Shown: positions 33,225-44,241 of the stretch, piece by piece
Layout of the letters: every line of letters begins with the position of its first letter
Position numbering within the stretch: the first letter of the stretch is position 1
From: Siphonodentalium dalli
Lineage: Eukaryota; Mollusca; Scaphopoda; Gadilida; Siphonodentaliidae
DNA: 64,000 nt
Assembly: GCA_032622095.1 (NCBI GenBank)
Contig: CP136061.1
Span: 201,556,244 to 201,620,243 of the forward strand
Reading direction: 5' to 3'
Notes under the pieces: model-generated
Seen by the model: the letters and a program-made list of their open reading frames with translations, nothing else
The model's database searches: none
What the model was told of the DNA's origin: nothing
Made by a program: the position numbers and the translations under genes

Positions 33225-34265
33225 TCATTTTCTTATTTGGCCACTGTGTTGCATGTAAGAAATAACTGTTTGAATGGTGTCATCGTTATCTGATGAATTA
33301 ATTAATTTGTGCTTGCAAATAAAATCATTCTCAGATTCTATGAGACTACAAATAATCTCATCTTCAACATCAAATCCATTTGTTGTAGCAAGCGGCAATC
33401 GACTCAGCCCATCTGCGACTTTGTTTTCGGAGCCTTTACAGTATTTGACAACATAATTATAGTTCATCAAGCTGACTGCCCATCGCGCTATTCTCATAGG
33501 TTGTCTTCCTGAATTTGATGTTGAAAGAAATGTTCGGAGGCTTTGGTGATCCGTACGAAGTTCGAATGCACGACCCCATAAGAATGTATGCCATCGTTCG
33601 CATGCACATACACAAGCTAATGCCTCATTTTCCCCAACTGAATATTTCCGCTCGTTTTCCGTCAACGATCGGGATGCGAAAGCAACTGTATACTCTTTTC
33701 CATCACGTATTTGGGTCAATACAGCACCCAATGCGTACCCTGGTGCATCAGATGTTACCGCTGTTGACAAGCTGGGGTCGAACATTGACAAACCATCACA
33801 GTTTTTTTATCGCATTACGAATGTCATAAAAACTGCTTTGTTGTTCCTGTGACCAGATGTATGGAACATCATTTCGGAGAAGTTTCCGCAGATTCTCTAC
33901 TCTGGATGCATAGTCGTTGAGAGACTTGGAGTAATAACCCGCAAGTCCTAGGAAAGACTGTAATGACGTATTGTCCTTTGGTGGATATGTATGCAGTATG
34001 GCTTCCGCATGTGCTGGATCAGGGAAAATACCAGCTTCCGAAATAACATGTCCAAGAAATTTCAATGAGGTAACGTTGTATTCACATTTGTCATTCAATT
34101 TGATGTTGTACCCAAGGAGGTTCGCGAGAAGAGCTTTCAAATTTTGATCATGATCCATTTGGTTCCTACCATAGGCCATTAGATCGTCCATGTACCACAC
34201 CACACCACTGAGGTCACGAAGAATAATTGACACCATGGGAGAGAACGCAGCTGGAATACTAGCTA
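33225..34265 (-). pseudogene. G1 RT palm to RNase H, copy B
   Basis: 34236-33796 encodes RT from VVWYMDDLMAYG (the catalytic YMDD box, intact) through thumb and connection (SLKFLGHVISEAG, SFLGLAGYYSK). After one frameshift near 33800, 33791-33225 encodes the complete RNase H (APGYALGAVLTQI, ELRTDHQSL, GSENKVADGLSRLP) as one 188-codon frame. This is the best preserved pol stretch of G1 here. The RT fingers are gone in this copy. Confidence 0.88.
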
Positions 34266-34500
34266 AACCAAGGCATGCTCTGCGGAATCTTCAGATGCGA
34301 AGTGTTGTTGCAAGAGTCTGTTATTATTGATACAGCCGAACCGGAGTCAACTAGTAATTGAATCTCTTTGCCCAGAATCTCAACCATGCAATAAATTCCA
34401 TCCGGCTTGAACTCAGCCGTCATGACTGAGAGTACATGCATATTTGGTTCTTCCGCTTTATCTATCGGTTTTTTCAATTGAATATTTGTCACATTACAGA
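34266..34500 (-). pseudogene. G1 protease, copy B, fused to RT by deletion
   Basis: The active site reads LLVDSGSAVSIIT (DSG in place of the DTG of copy A, both acceptable). Shortly after it, at about 34305, the sequence jumps into RT (RACLGLASIPAAFSP in another frame). So the protease C-terminal half and the RT fingers are missing. Copy A retains them, so this deletion is later than the duplication. Confidence 0.82.
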
Positions 34501-35184
34501 CAATGCTCCGATGACCAACTCTTGTCTTTTGCCGTGGTTGGTTGAACTATTCACTTACCACATTTACACTTGGCGTTGTGGCATGATGAAGAGAATGAGC
34601 CTCCTTCATTGTTCCACTTGTATTGCAATGACAGGCGTTTTTTTTTCTTCAAATCGAGGTCAGGTTCTGATAGAAGGCGTTCTCAAATTTGTGGGATACT
34701 TGTTTTTTCAATTATCTGATCTCGCAGCATTTCATCAGACATAGTCTTAAAGTCACATGTCGCGATTAAACTTCGAAGCGAAGCCACATATTCTAGAATT
34801 GTTTCATGTTGTAACTGCACGTTGCCGAAATCTGTAACGTTCCACAACAACATTTGCTGGTCGTGAGAAATGAGCAGCTAATGACGCAACTGTACGGTCA
34901 TATACACTAGCATTAACATCATGCATGCCCATTTCAGGCAGAGTATAGTAAATGCGTTGCCCCTCAGCGCCCAGGGAATGAAGAAGAATGGCCTTTTGGC
35001 GCTCGGGGTTACACTGATCTGCCCCAGAAGCAAGTAAAAAGTTACTGAACATAGAAATCCATTGTTCCCATGGAATTGAGGGTCGACCTGGTGTGTGTAG
35101 AAAGAGCGAAGGCGGACTTAAATTGGCTCTGGAGGTTGTAACCGTTGAAGTTGCCGCACTGTTACCCGCAGTTGTTTCAATCAT
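34501..35184 (-). pseudogene. G1 gag, copy B
   Basis: The frame 35184-34804 starts MIETTAGNSAATSTVTTSRA and covers the capsid-like stretch (SIPWEQWISMFSNFLLASGA, GAEGQRIYYTLPEMG). A frameshift separates the rest. Because the first ATG lies about 70 bp inside the primer-binding site, this is likely the natural gag start. Confidence 0.78.
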
Positions 35185-35229
35185 GTTTCGAAATGCGAGG
35201 TATCGATCAGAATTAAACGAAATTTATGG

Positions 35230-35252
35230 ATTCGTATGACTCGTCGCCAATA
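35230..35252 (-). promoter_or_regulatory. G1 primer-binding site, copy B (putative)
   Basis: Minus strand TATTGGCGACGAGTCATACG directly after the 5' LTR, the same as copy A. The tRNA is not identified. Confidence 0.6.
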
Positions 35253-35438
35253 TGTGATATGCCTCAATGGGTGAAGAAGACATTAATGTTCATAAACAAT
35301 CGATGTGTTTATTCTGGTATATCATTCAAGCATTATTTATGCGAAATTACGAAGAGCACATTTCTTCTATTTTACTTCGTACACCATTAACGCACGGAAT
35401 CCCTGTTCCGGTTACAGATACCGAAACGATCCATAACA
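35253..35438 (-). repeat. G1 5' LTR, copy B (186 bp)
   Basis: TGTGATATGCC to CCATAACA, followed by CTGGC (35439-35443), the second copy of the 5-bp target duplication. This defines G1 in unit B as 31703-35438 (3.7 kb, internally deleted). Confidence 0.92.
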
Positions 35439-35730
35439 CTGGCGAAGATTGAGTAAACATAGAGTTACTCAAAGAAGACGGTTGAAAAAGACGGTAGCCA
35501 CAGAGACCAGTTGGTGAAGATTGAGTAACCACAGTTATTCAAAGAAGGTAGCTGGCGAAGATTGAGTAACCATATAGTTACTCAAAGAAGACGATTGAAA
35601 AAGACGGTAGCCACAGAGACCAGTTGGTGAAGATTGAGTAACCACAGAGTTATTCAAAGAAGGTAGCTGGCGAAGATTGAGTAACCAAAGAGTTATTTAA
35701 AGAAGACGATTGAAAAGACAGTAACTACAG
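35439..35730. repeat. Minisatellite between G1 and G2 (about 115-bp unit)
   Basis: About 2.5 units, each made of two shorter related parts: CTGGCGAAGATTGAGTAACC with ACTCAAAGAAGAC, then GACGGTAGCCACAGAGACCA with GTTGGTGAAG, then GAGTAACCACAG with ATTCAAAGAAGG. Single units remain left of G1 and right of G2. So the array is one locus split by two insertions. Unit A lost this middle part. Confidence 0.85.
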
Positions 35731-35916
35731 TGTTAAATCATATGATGAAAGATGTGTTCTTGTGTTATTGAGATTTTAATATAACTGAACTATAGAGAAG
35801 GAAGCAGAATGATATATACAGAGTAGTGATGCTTATCTATAATTGACGACATTTGTATAAGGCACTAACTTCTATAAAAATGAGTACGTGGGAGTTTGAA
35901 CTCTCTATATATAACA
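35731..35916 (-). repeat. G2 3' LTR, copy B (186 bp)
   Basis: TGTTAAATCATATG to TATATAACA, preceded on the minus strand by the purine tract GAGAAAGGGATA. Its outer flank is TACAG, against CACAG beyond the other LTR: a 5-bp target duplication with one later change. Confidence 0.9.
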
Positions 35917-35989
35917 TATCCCTTTCTCACAAACAACAAAAGCTCTACTTAAGTCCCAATATTATTTACAGTCATAATTAGTCATTGTT

Positions 35990-36975
35990 CATCTCCAGTT
36001 CTATTCAGTTTCAAATCGCAGTGGTGGTTTTGATATTCTGCCACTTCTGGTTTGTGAACTTTGAGTTGGTCTACTTATGATTGTACTAGAAGGTGGAGTT
36101 ATTTCTTGATCGTAATCATCGTATTTAAAGTTTGTGTACTCCTTCTCATTTGTTGCCAAAATGTCTCGTCTATTCCTTCGATATATTCCACCAGATTTAG
36201 TTTCTGATATATGAGTTCGGCGCATCAGAAATGTCCTTCACCTTTGCCGGTATCCACTCATTGGTTTTCACATTCCTCATTCTAACGATTTGTCCTTTTG
36301 TTACAGGTGTTATTTTCTTGGATGATCGATCATGGACAGATTTCTGCTTCTTGTCTCTCTCGAAGTTTATTAATCACATCTGGTGTTGTTTTAGGTTTGA
36401 GAACTTTATTGCTCACTGGTGTGCGTGTTCTCAGCTTTCTACCGAATAAAATCTCAGCAGGTGATGGCATTCCATTTTCAATAGGTGTATTGCGAAAATC
36501 TAATATTGCCAGGTGTGGATCCTCACCTGTGTCTTCACATTTTTTAAAGAATGTTTGTATTGTCTGAATATTACGTTCAGCAAGTCAATTGCTTCGAGGG
36601 TAATGCGATGACGACGTTGTTATTGTAATGCCCCATTGTTTGGTGAACATGTGCATCTCCTCAATGGTAAGATTTGGTTCATTGTCCCAGACTATTGTCA
36701 TCGGTATTCCATGTCTACTGAACACTGATTTTAGGCTATTTATGACACTGCACCGTCTTCAAGGATGATAATAAACATGTCTCTGGAAATTTCGAGTGAT
36801 AGTCCACAATCATCAGATAATCCTTTTATTTATAGTGAAATATGTCTATTCCAACTTTGTTCCATGGGAGTTTAGGAATGTCATGAGGTTGCAGTGGTTC
36901 CTTCTGATTTGCATTTCTATGCTTCAAACAAGTGTAACATTTCGAAATGTAGCTCTCGATGTCGGTCGTGATGTT
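35990..36975 (-). pseudogene. G2 integrase, copy B, broken
   Basis: Right to left: VYWPNITTDIESYISKCYTC and LKHRNANQKEP (zinc finger), LPWNKVGIDIFHYK then a stop, DYLMIVDYHSKFPE, LAERNIQTIQTFFKK-like sequence, LDFRNTPIENGMPSPAEILF, and a C-terminal tail including RRTHISETKSGGIYRRNRRD and RNRRDILATNEKEY (36225-36001). The tail is cut off in copy A by a deletion only 5' of it. Confidence 0.8.
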
Positions 36976-37590
36976 CGGCCAATACACTCTTTGCCTCGCA
37001 TATGTCGTCTACGTAGTAGGTCACTTCAGGAAATCCATCCAGCAACTGGGAAATACTTTTCTGAAATTTCTCCGTCGCACATTTTATCCCATATGGTAAC
37101 CTTAAGTACATGTACCTTTCGAAAGGTGAGTTGAAGGTACACAACATGGAACTTTCGTGATCCAATTTCAACTGCCAAAATGCATGGCTTGCATCCAGGA
37201 TACTCCAGTATTTCGCACCAGCCATCATTCCCGTTAACTCCTCCACTGTCGGTATCTGGAAGTGTTCAATCTGAATAGCTGTGTTCAAGTCCTTCGGATC
37301 TAGGCATATCCTTAGACTTTTATTTGGTTTTTCAACAATTACCATCGAACTGACCCATTCTGTCAGTTCATTAACTTTTGTTATTACACCAGCTTCTTCC
37401 ATTGTCTGTAATTCATGTTTCAGTCTCTCTTTCAGTTTATGAGGTACACGTCTCGGTGGATGAATAACCAGTCGAACTGATATGTCAATATGTGTGTGGT
37501 GTTCCCCTTCAATTGTCCCAAGTCCTTGAAACATATCCTGAAATTCGTCAAGAATGTTATTCGGTTTAGACTCATTGATCACATACGTCC
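36976..37590 (-). pseudogene. G2 reverse transcriptase, copy B, thumb and RNase H deleted
   Basis: A frame with the same residues as copy A (VIHPPRRVPHKLKERLKHEL, WVSSMVIVEKPNKSLRICLD, YWSILDASHAFWQLKL, LRLPYGIKCATEKFQ, TYYVDDI) and the same jump from YVDDI into integrase. The upstream part of the open frame (37591-37687) comes from the hAT-like insertion, not from RT. Confidence 0.87.
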
Positions 37591-37597
37591 TCTGTAC

Positions 37598-39495
37598 GAG
37601 GGGGTCAGGAAAAAATTTGTATACACAACGCTGAATGTTTTTTTGCAGCACTTTGGACTCTTTGTGCAAAAAAATATTTTGTTCCACTCAAGGTTTTGGG
37701 ACCCCCCCCCCCCCTTTCCAGTCACATTTCAATGAACATACCACACGGAGAGCCATTATAGGCAAAAACATCAGGGTGTAGAATGTCCAGTGAAGGTGGC
37801 TGATGTTGAGAAACAGAGAATGGTTAAATTAGAATGAACATATATAATAATTATCAGTCATTCGTAATTTGACCATTCTGTTTTTTCCAGCATCATCCAA
37901 CTTTGGTGTACTTTCGCCACCAGTTAAACTCAAATACTAATCAATTATAACTATGAGCACAAGCAATACACTCATGAGATTAAAAACATTTATCATGAAA
38001 AACTCAACACAACCAGCTAACACAACCAGTGAAACAACTTTTAAAAAATAATTATTTTATCTAATTATTTATTCCAGACTTTGCACTCGACTTTGTGTAA
38101 TGTGCATTTATCCATGAAATGCACTCGTGTTTACTTTTTTTTTTTTTTTAAGTTGCTAGTTAAAGTGAAGTTGTAAACACACAATACACCGTAAAATTAT
38201 ATGCTGCCCAGGTTGAGATGGGGTTTTCTAGATAAATGTTTTAAATCTCATATGAGTGTATTGCTTGTGCTAAGAGTTCAGTTCTTTTTGTTATGCGGTA
38301 TTTCATAAAGTGTATGTCCTATATATTTCCATTGGACGTGTATCCTTATAAGTGTTTTGACTGGTGGTATTAATATAGTTTCCTATGAACGATCCACGCC
38401 GATCTTATTGGATTTAATGGAGTCAGATGTAGCAGTGACCTTCTATGCAAAATGTATCAGATATATTCATTTTCATCGATGTCGTTCAACTGACATTTCT
38501 AAATTGAATTTTGAAAAACGTTGAAGCTGATTGAAGAATTATTTAAGTTAATTTAAACTCAGGTGAAGTTTCAATTATCGTTGTGCACAGTGACTTACAA
38601 AATCTTTATCTAATCTGGATTAAGACATGAATGAGTTTAACAAGAAACTTTGATTACATTTTCTGGCACAAAATTACCCAAGTATTTCAGACTAGACACT
38701 TATCAAACTGTTTCTTGCCTGTTTTACAATATGCAATGTACGTGGTTAGATGGATCATTTTAATATTAACAATAACTAAATGGTTGTAGACTAGCGCATA
38801 TAAATAAATAGTATCTCATTATTTCACAAGTGAAAGACAGTCATGTTTTACTAAGAAAATGCTATTGAGACTGATTGAGATCCATGTGAATGTCTGTTCA
38901 TTAATAATTGGATATGTAACACTGTAGAATAGCACTTTTGTCTTTTATAGTATTAGTAACTTTGTGCCAGAAACATGTTTATAGATTAGAGAACAGGCAT
39001 GTTCTACATTTATTTTACACATTATTTCAGTTTCATATCAGACTTGGAGAGTTGAATTTCAGTTTGATACCACAGATAGTGGTAATGGGATATTTTATTT
39101 TACTTACTGAATTATATGTGGTTTATTTGTCTGTAAAGTTCATTATAATATATTTACATACCAAGTAGTTATCCAACCCAGGTGGGCCAGCGCAGTTAAA
39201 AATTTCACGAAGGTTTACTTAGTATTAGAAGGGACCAAATAATAAACAAATTCTGAGGCCAACCTGATCACAGGCAACTGTACATAGTATCTTGTGTGTA
39301 CACTACATGTGTTATCTAGATCATAACACATCAAAACAATCATTATATAGGCTAAACAGCTTGTAATTAGGTCAAAAAAGGGCAAAAAGATAAAATTTGC
39401 AAACACCGGAAAAACGTGTTTTCGGGAGCTGCGACCCCCCCCCCCCCCCCCCACCCCCGGCCTTGTGTCGGAATTTGTTTGCGCGAGCCCTCCTG
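37598..39495. mobile_element. hAT-like insertion in G2, unit B only (1.9 kb)
   Basis: Unit A reads straight through (CTCTGTACCAG). In unit B the insertion is flanked by CTCTGTAC and GTCTGTAC, an 8-bp duplication with one mismatch. The ends are similar inverted sequences (AGGGGGTC left; AGGAGGGCTC as the reverse complement of the right). Both ends have long C runs nearby (about 37700 and 39433). An 8-bp duplication fits hAT. No transposase frame was recognised in the interior, which is AT-rich with a 17-base T run near 38140. Confidence 0.7.
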
Positions 39496-39519
39496 TCTGT
39501 ACCAGCTTTAATTCTTATG

Positions 39520-39990
39520 AAGTTTTCAGTCCAAGAACTGGTATTACATCACCATCAACAACTTGAAAATCTGAGACATGATTTGTCTTTGTACGAATAC
39601 AGCAAGGAAGCTTTTCCAACAGTGTTCATTTTATGTCCAGAATACGGTACTAGCTTGACTTTTGACTTAGCCATTTGGTCCTTGCTAAACTTGTCATGAA
39701 TTCTTTTGGGAATAACATTACACTGTGCACCAGTATATATTTTGAACAGAACAATTTTATCATTAATCACCAAGTCAATGTTACATTCATCTGCATCAGA
39801 ACTGTCAACATACAACACCATTTGTTCATCACTGTCAGCTTCATCGGTGACCACGTGAACTTTCTTCATTGTTTTCTTCTTCAAACAACAGCGTTCGTAG
39901 TGATATAACCTTTGCAGTAATTACAGCTCTTGCCATATGCAGGACAATTCATTTTGGCGTGAACTGTACCACATTTTCCACAGGTGTATT
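39520..39990 (-). pseudogene. G2 zinc knuckle and protease, copy B
   Basis: The frame 39884-39555 holds the acidic linker and LVINDKIVLFKIYTGAQCNV, with Tyr in place of the catalytic aspartate as in copy A. The zinc knuckle part right of it (near 39900-39990) is out of frame. Confidence 0.82.
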
Positions 39991-39994
39991 ATTA

Positions 39995-40640
39995 TCAGAC
40001 ATCGCACCTTTCACAGTCTGTTTTTGGCTGCCACCTGCTCTTCTTTCCATGAAGTGTCGATTTAACTGTTTCGACCAGTTTATCCTCATCTTTGAAAGTT
40101 TGTAGTTGTGCATGTGTCACTTCCACAGCACGACAAATGACCATTTCTCTGACAAGTGTTAAGTTCTTATCACGCAACAGTCTTTCACGTAAAGCATCCG
40201 AAGCAATGCCACACACGATGCGGTCTTTAATGGGACTATCTTTAAGGTTCCCCAAATTCACAGGTTTGACTTTTGGTTCGTAGTTCCGTGACATAGTGGT
40301 CAATAGTAAAAAAGTAGTTTGCAATTAAAAAAAACAGTGTCGTTCTGCGGCGCACAGAGTGCTTCGAATTTTCGTATTAGCAGGTCCAAGTCATTCGAGT
40401 CCTCTCTTGTGGCATACGAAAAGTTGTTGTACACTCCAATTGCATCCTCTCCAATCATATTCAGGAAGGTCATCCCTGGAACAGGTGATTGTTTTGTTTC
40501 AAGTCCAGATGCTCCTGAAAAGATTGTCCATTGTTGTTTCCATCTTCGCCAGTGATCAGCAACATTGCTTGTTAACTTCAGTGGATCTGGGGCCCTCAGC
40601 TTGTCCATATACTTGGCCATAGCTGTAGCTCCAGTCCTAT
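39995..40640 (-). pseudogene. G2 gag, copy B
   Basis: The frame 40620-40300 starts MAKYMDKLRAPDPLKLTSNV and has HWRRWKQQWTIFSGASGL, a capsid N-terminus typical of gypsy gag. The frame 40324-39995 has VCGIASDALRERLLRDKNL and THAQLQTFKDEDK. One frameshift near 40310, within an A-run, separates them. Confidence 0.8.
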
Positions 40641-40653
40641 ACTCCTGACACCA
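40641..40653 (-). promoter_or_regulatory. G2 primer-binding site, copy B
   Basis: ACTCCTGACACCA (plus strand) abuts the LTR; it differs from copy A (ACTTCTGACACCA) by one base. tRNA-Leu type. Confidence 0.8.
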
Positions 40654-40844
40654 TGTTAAATCATATGATGAAAGATGTGTTCTTGTGTTATTGAGATTTT
40701 AATATAACTGAACTATAGAGAAGGAAGCAGAATGATATATACAAAGTAGTGATGCTTATCTATAATTGAGTACGACATTTGTATAAGGCACTAACTTCTA
40801 TAATGTTGAGTTCGTGGGAATATGAACTCGCTATATATATAACA
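40654..40844 (-). repeat. G2 5' LTR, copy B (191 bp)
   Basis: TGTTAAATCATATG to TATATAACA, then the target duplication CACAG and the rest of a minisatellite unit. G2 in unit B is 35731-40844, of which 1.9 kb is the hAT-like insertion. Confidence 0.9.
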
Positions 40845-40882
40845 CACAGAGACCAGTTGGTGAAGACTGAGTAACCACAGAG

Positions 40883-41035
40883 TTATTCAAAGACTGTAGC
40901 TGGTGAATATTGAGTAACCACATAGTTATCCCCTTGCACCCAGGCGGCCTCACGTGCCTTAGCATTAATCATAGACATCGCGTTTTGAGAACGTAGGGAT
41001 TCTGGTGGTATCACCCACTCGGCGTCCGATGCCAT
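40883..41035 (-). CDS. 50-codon frame ending in the minisatellite, copy B
   Basis: Same length and phase as 27948-28100, with substitutions such as RVQNAV to RSQNAM. It remains open, but it is short and duplicated recently, so open-frame retention proves little. Confidence 0.3.
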   Translation of the reverse strand: MASDAEWVIPPESLRSQNAMSMINAKAREAAWVQGDNYVVTQYSPATVFE

Positions 41036-41139
41036 TGTGCATCTAGACTACCACCCCCTGCGTGTTACAACTCCACGCATCAACACCACAACATAAGGAC
41101 GACATATATAATTTTCTATATAGGTCAACATTTTGGCAA

Positions 41140-41506
41140 CCATCTTGCCACTGAAGTAGCAATTTTTCCTGTAACATGTTGTACAATGTAATAGCATCCC
41201 AATAATATATATATATTTGTATACATTTTATGTGATATTGTCTCCAGCAAAAAGGATTAAAATGACTTAGTTCATATTTTGTAACACGTCGGCCATGTTG
41301 GACGCCATCCTAGATTCTAGGAAATGTTCAAGGGTGTGAACTCCACCCCATCCCACCCAGAAATTGAAGCACACGCCATCCAGAATCACAATCCGCTGAG
41401 AAAAGAAACTTAAACAGAGAATTGTTACTTACCCCTAAAACTGACCCTTTGCTTCTGGACTATATTATATAAAAATAAATTTGGGGTTCGAAAATTAAGT
41501 GGGCCT
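41140..41506. mobile_element. AGGCCC-family element, right end, copy B
   Basis: It ends GGGCCT|TTAA at 41506 and is similar in reverse to 7882-8530. It carries GGCCATGTTGGACGCCAT. Unit A lacks the last part and the following 0.86 kb. Confidence 0.7.
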
Positions 41507-41744
41507 TTAAACATCGCTTTCAGGTTATATTTATCCATATTTTTATGTTGCCCGTGCATGGATATGGCGACATATCAGTGGGTTAGGGTTAGAACATTTT
41601 CACGTTATATACTCATGTTAAAATAAATTTAGGTATGAAATAGGGTAGAATAGGATATACATAATGTGGTGCATGTAACACATGTTACATATAACATGAC
41701 TTTTGATATAGCATTTCGTAAAAAACAATAATAGCCGTAAAACC

Positions 41745-42304
41745 CAGGGGGGGGGGTCGGAAAAAAAATTCAGGCACGTATGGCATTTTTTCCCTTTCGA
41801 TCATTTTTTGTACCCACCTACCCCCACCGCCAAATTTTTTTCCGTTTTCAGCATTTTTTTCCGACCATTTTTTGACACCCACCCCCCCCTTTTAACACTA
41901 AAACAGAGATTTGCGGGGGAAAATTCACTGTAAACAGCTGTATATGAATTTCTGTGCATACTATTTATCATGGATGTTAACATGGACATGTAAATAGGAA
42001 TGAGTAATTTTGAGGTCATTCGGCCAAAAAAACATGGCTGCCAGCGGCCATCTTGGATTTCAAAATTTGCAACAAAATACAACACGATAACTGCCTGCAG
42101 TCATTTTACCAGTTAGAATTACATTATTTCTCTCATTCAAACTGATTCAAAGTGGTTTTGAAGCCCAACTCATTGCCAAAAACACTAAAAACAAGCAGGA
42201 ATTTTTTTTTTAAGTTGCGGAAAAAATTGCTTGTTGGTGGCTTTGACCACCCACCCACCCCGGCATACGTGCCGGAAGAATTTTTTTCACCCCCCCCCCC
42301 CCCT
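41745..42304. mobile_element. hAT-like MITE (560 bp)
   Basis: It is flanked by perfect 8-bp repeats GTAAAACC (41737-41744 and 42305-42312). The ends are inverted: CAGGGG plus a G run, TCGGAAAAAAAATTC and GGCACGTATG on the left, and the reverse complement of AATTTTTTTCACC on the right, with CATACGTGCC inside. No coding capacity. It also has GGCCATCTTGGATTTC inside. Confidence 0.82.
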
Positions 42305-42789
42305 GTAAAACCTGGTAAAACAGCAAGAATAATTTAATCTAATTTATTATTTCTTCATCATTTAAATATTGATGCTGCAATGCTATGCTATATTCTACGG
42401 ATGTCAATAATTATTGTACATTGTCATTAAACCATGTTATTAAGTTAGCTATATATGTCATATGTTATATATTCCTTTATTTCCTCCAATTTTGGGAGAG
42501 TTGTAATAACATAATTACAAGTTACATATACATATATGCAAGATATTTCCTAAGTTCGATGGCCGGCCATTTTGTCTAAAATACGTCAACTAAAAAGCAA
42601 AATGCGTTAACAAATAATCAATAAGTCAATTCCAACTTAATAGACGTCAAATAAAATTTCATAAATATCGTATTACAGCCAATATGTCAATTCCAATTTA
42701 ACAGGAGTCCTTTAAAATAAATAGATGTCAAATATAAATTAATAAAGGTCAATCTTGAATTACAGCCAATAAGCCAATTCCAATTTTAA

Positions 42790-43240
42790 ATGTACTCAAT
42801 CCAATCAGACGCTCCTAAATTACTATTTCTTTGGCTTCGGGGAGGGGGTAAAAAATATTTGATTCGAGTCGAGGAACCTACCCATCAAAGCTCAGAGTGA
42901 TCAGATATCGATTTTTGAGATTATTATTTCAATTGTTTTTGGGCCACAATCACGAGGAAGCATGAGGTCAAACGGACGGTCTTGCAGATAAAGATGGATA
43001 ACTCTAAAATCAAGTGGTAATAATAACCACTTTATTTTAGAGTGATCCATCTTTATCTGCAAGACTGTCCGTTTGACCTCGTGCTTGTGGCCCAAAAACA
43101 ACTGAAATAATCAACTTCAAAAATCGATATCTGATCACTCTGAGCTTTGATGGGTAGGTTCCTCGACTCGAATAATATATTTTTAACCCCCGAAGCCAAA
43201 TAAATAGTAATTTAGGAGCGTCTGCTCGGATTGAGTACCT
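42790..43240. mobile_element. Palindromic MITE, copy B (451 bp)
   Basis: The same element as 28945-29387, with TTAA at both ends. The central hairpin has one arm altered (TTTATTTTAGAGTGATCC), so its pairing is slightly worse than in copy A. Confidence 0.85.
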
Positions 43241-43585
43241 TTAACGCTATGCTTTTCGGTTTCTTTTGCAGTAGAAACCATCTCCTTGTGGCACCATCTT
43301 TATTTACTCGAATTTATTAAATTCCCCAAATCTGCCAGCTAGTCAGCCAGTGGAGTCTTCGGAATGGTGCACTGAACCACCGGAATCCGAAAAGAAAGAA
43401 AAACACGCATTGGCAAAAATCGCGGTTTGGCTTCATGCCGGACTAAAGTGATCCATTTCTGCATATTTTGGCTCTTCAAATCACTGATAATTTAATGGAC
43501 CATTGAAATACATATTGACGAACACACATATACTAGGCACATTGTGTGACCGTGAGCATTATTTTCACTTTTGGAAATCTTCAAA

Positions 43586-43739
43586 ATGGTATGTTTCTAT
43601 ATCATAGCCACGGTGTACCCGATAAGTGTGAATTTCTCAAGCATTCCCAAAACTGGTGAGACCTCGATCCCAAAGGACATCGTAACAGCAGCAACAACGG
43701 CTATCGAGAATGTAACCAGACAGTCACATGTCGATGAGG
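43586..43739 (+). CDS. Candidate first exon with signal peptide, copy B
   Basis: MVCFYIIATVYPISVNFSS then IPKTGETSIPKDIV; it differs from copy A by six substitutions, all amino-acid changing, and a 6-bp in-frame deletion near the donor (GAGG|GTGAGC). The cysteine after the leader is lost. Expression is unknown. Confidence 0.38.
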
Positions 43740-44241
43740 GTGAGCATATATAATTGTATATATATTTGATATATGACGCTAAACAGTATTTCCACATTTT
43801 CACCTTTCGTTGGAGCGTACAGATTTGCACCTATATGTGTGTTCTGATTGGGAACTATCGTTGCAAGGCGGTCGTATCACATCTATCCAATGATTGGCGG
43901 TCAATCATAAGTGCTCAATTTATCAGATCATAAATATACGAACGCATCTCTTTGCTCCAATGAAAGCTGTTAATGTGGAAAATATATCAATTAGCAGCAC
44001 AAATAAGAGACAACAAAATGCAAATATACACGCGCAGATATATGATTCAAACATTCTCAGAGCGGCGGCCAACACACATGGGTGTGTATGTCAGGGCCTG
44101 CATGCATGGGGCGGCCAAAACACCAAAAGTAAACTTTAGAGAGGTTGAACTGGGAATATTGAACACATGAAGCATGAAATACTAGAACATTTTAAAATAA
44201 GTGTGTATTTGCAACATCTAATTGAAAGCTAAAGTTGTACA

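Noticed and set aside
35439-35730. CRISPR-like array
   Set aside because: Units are adjacent 115-bp tandem repeats without unique spacers; the context is a eukaryotic minisatellite.
36917-37687. 256-codon frame as an intact RT
   Set aside because: Its first ~30 codons come from the hAT-like insertion and its last ~25 are out-of-frame integrase; thumb and RNase H are missing.
38938-39168. Hydrophobic 76-codon frame in the hAT-like insertion
   Set aside because: T-rich composition gives many hydrophobic codons; no transposase motif.
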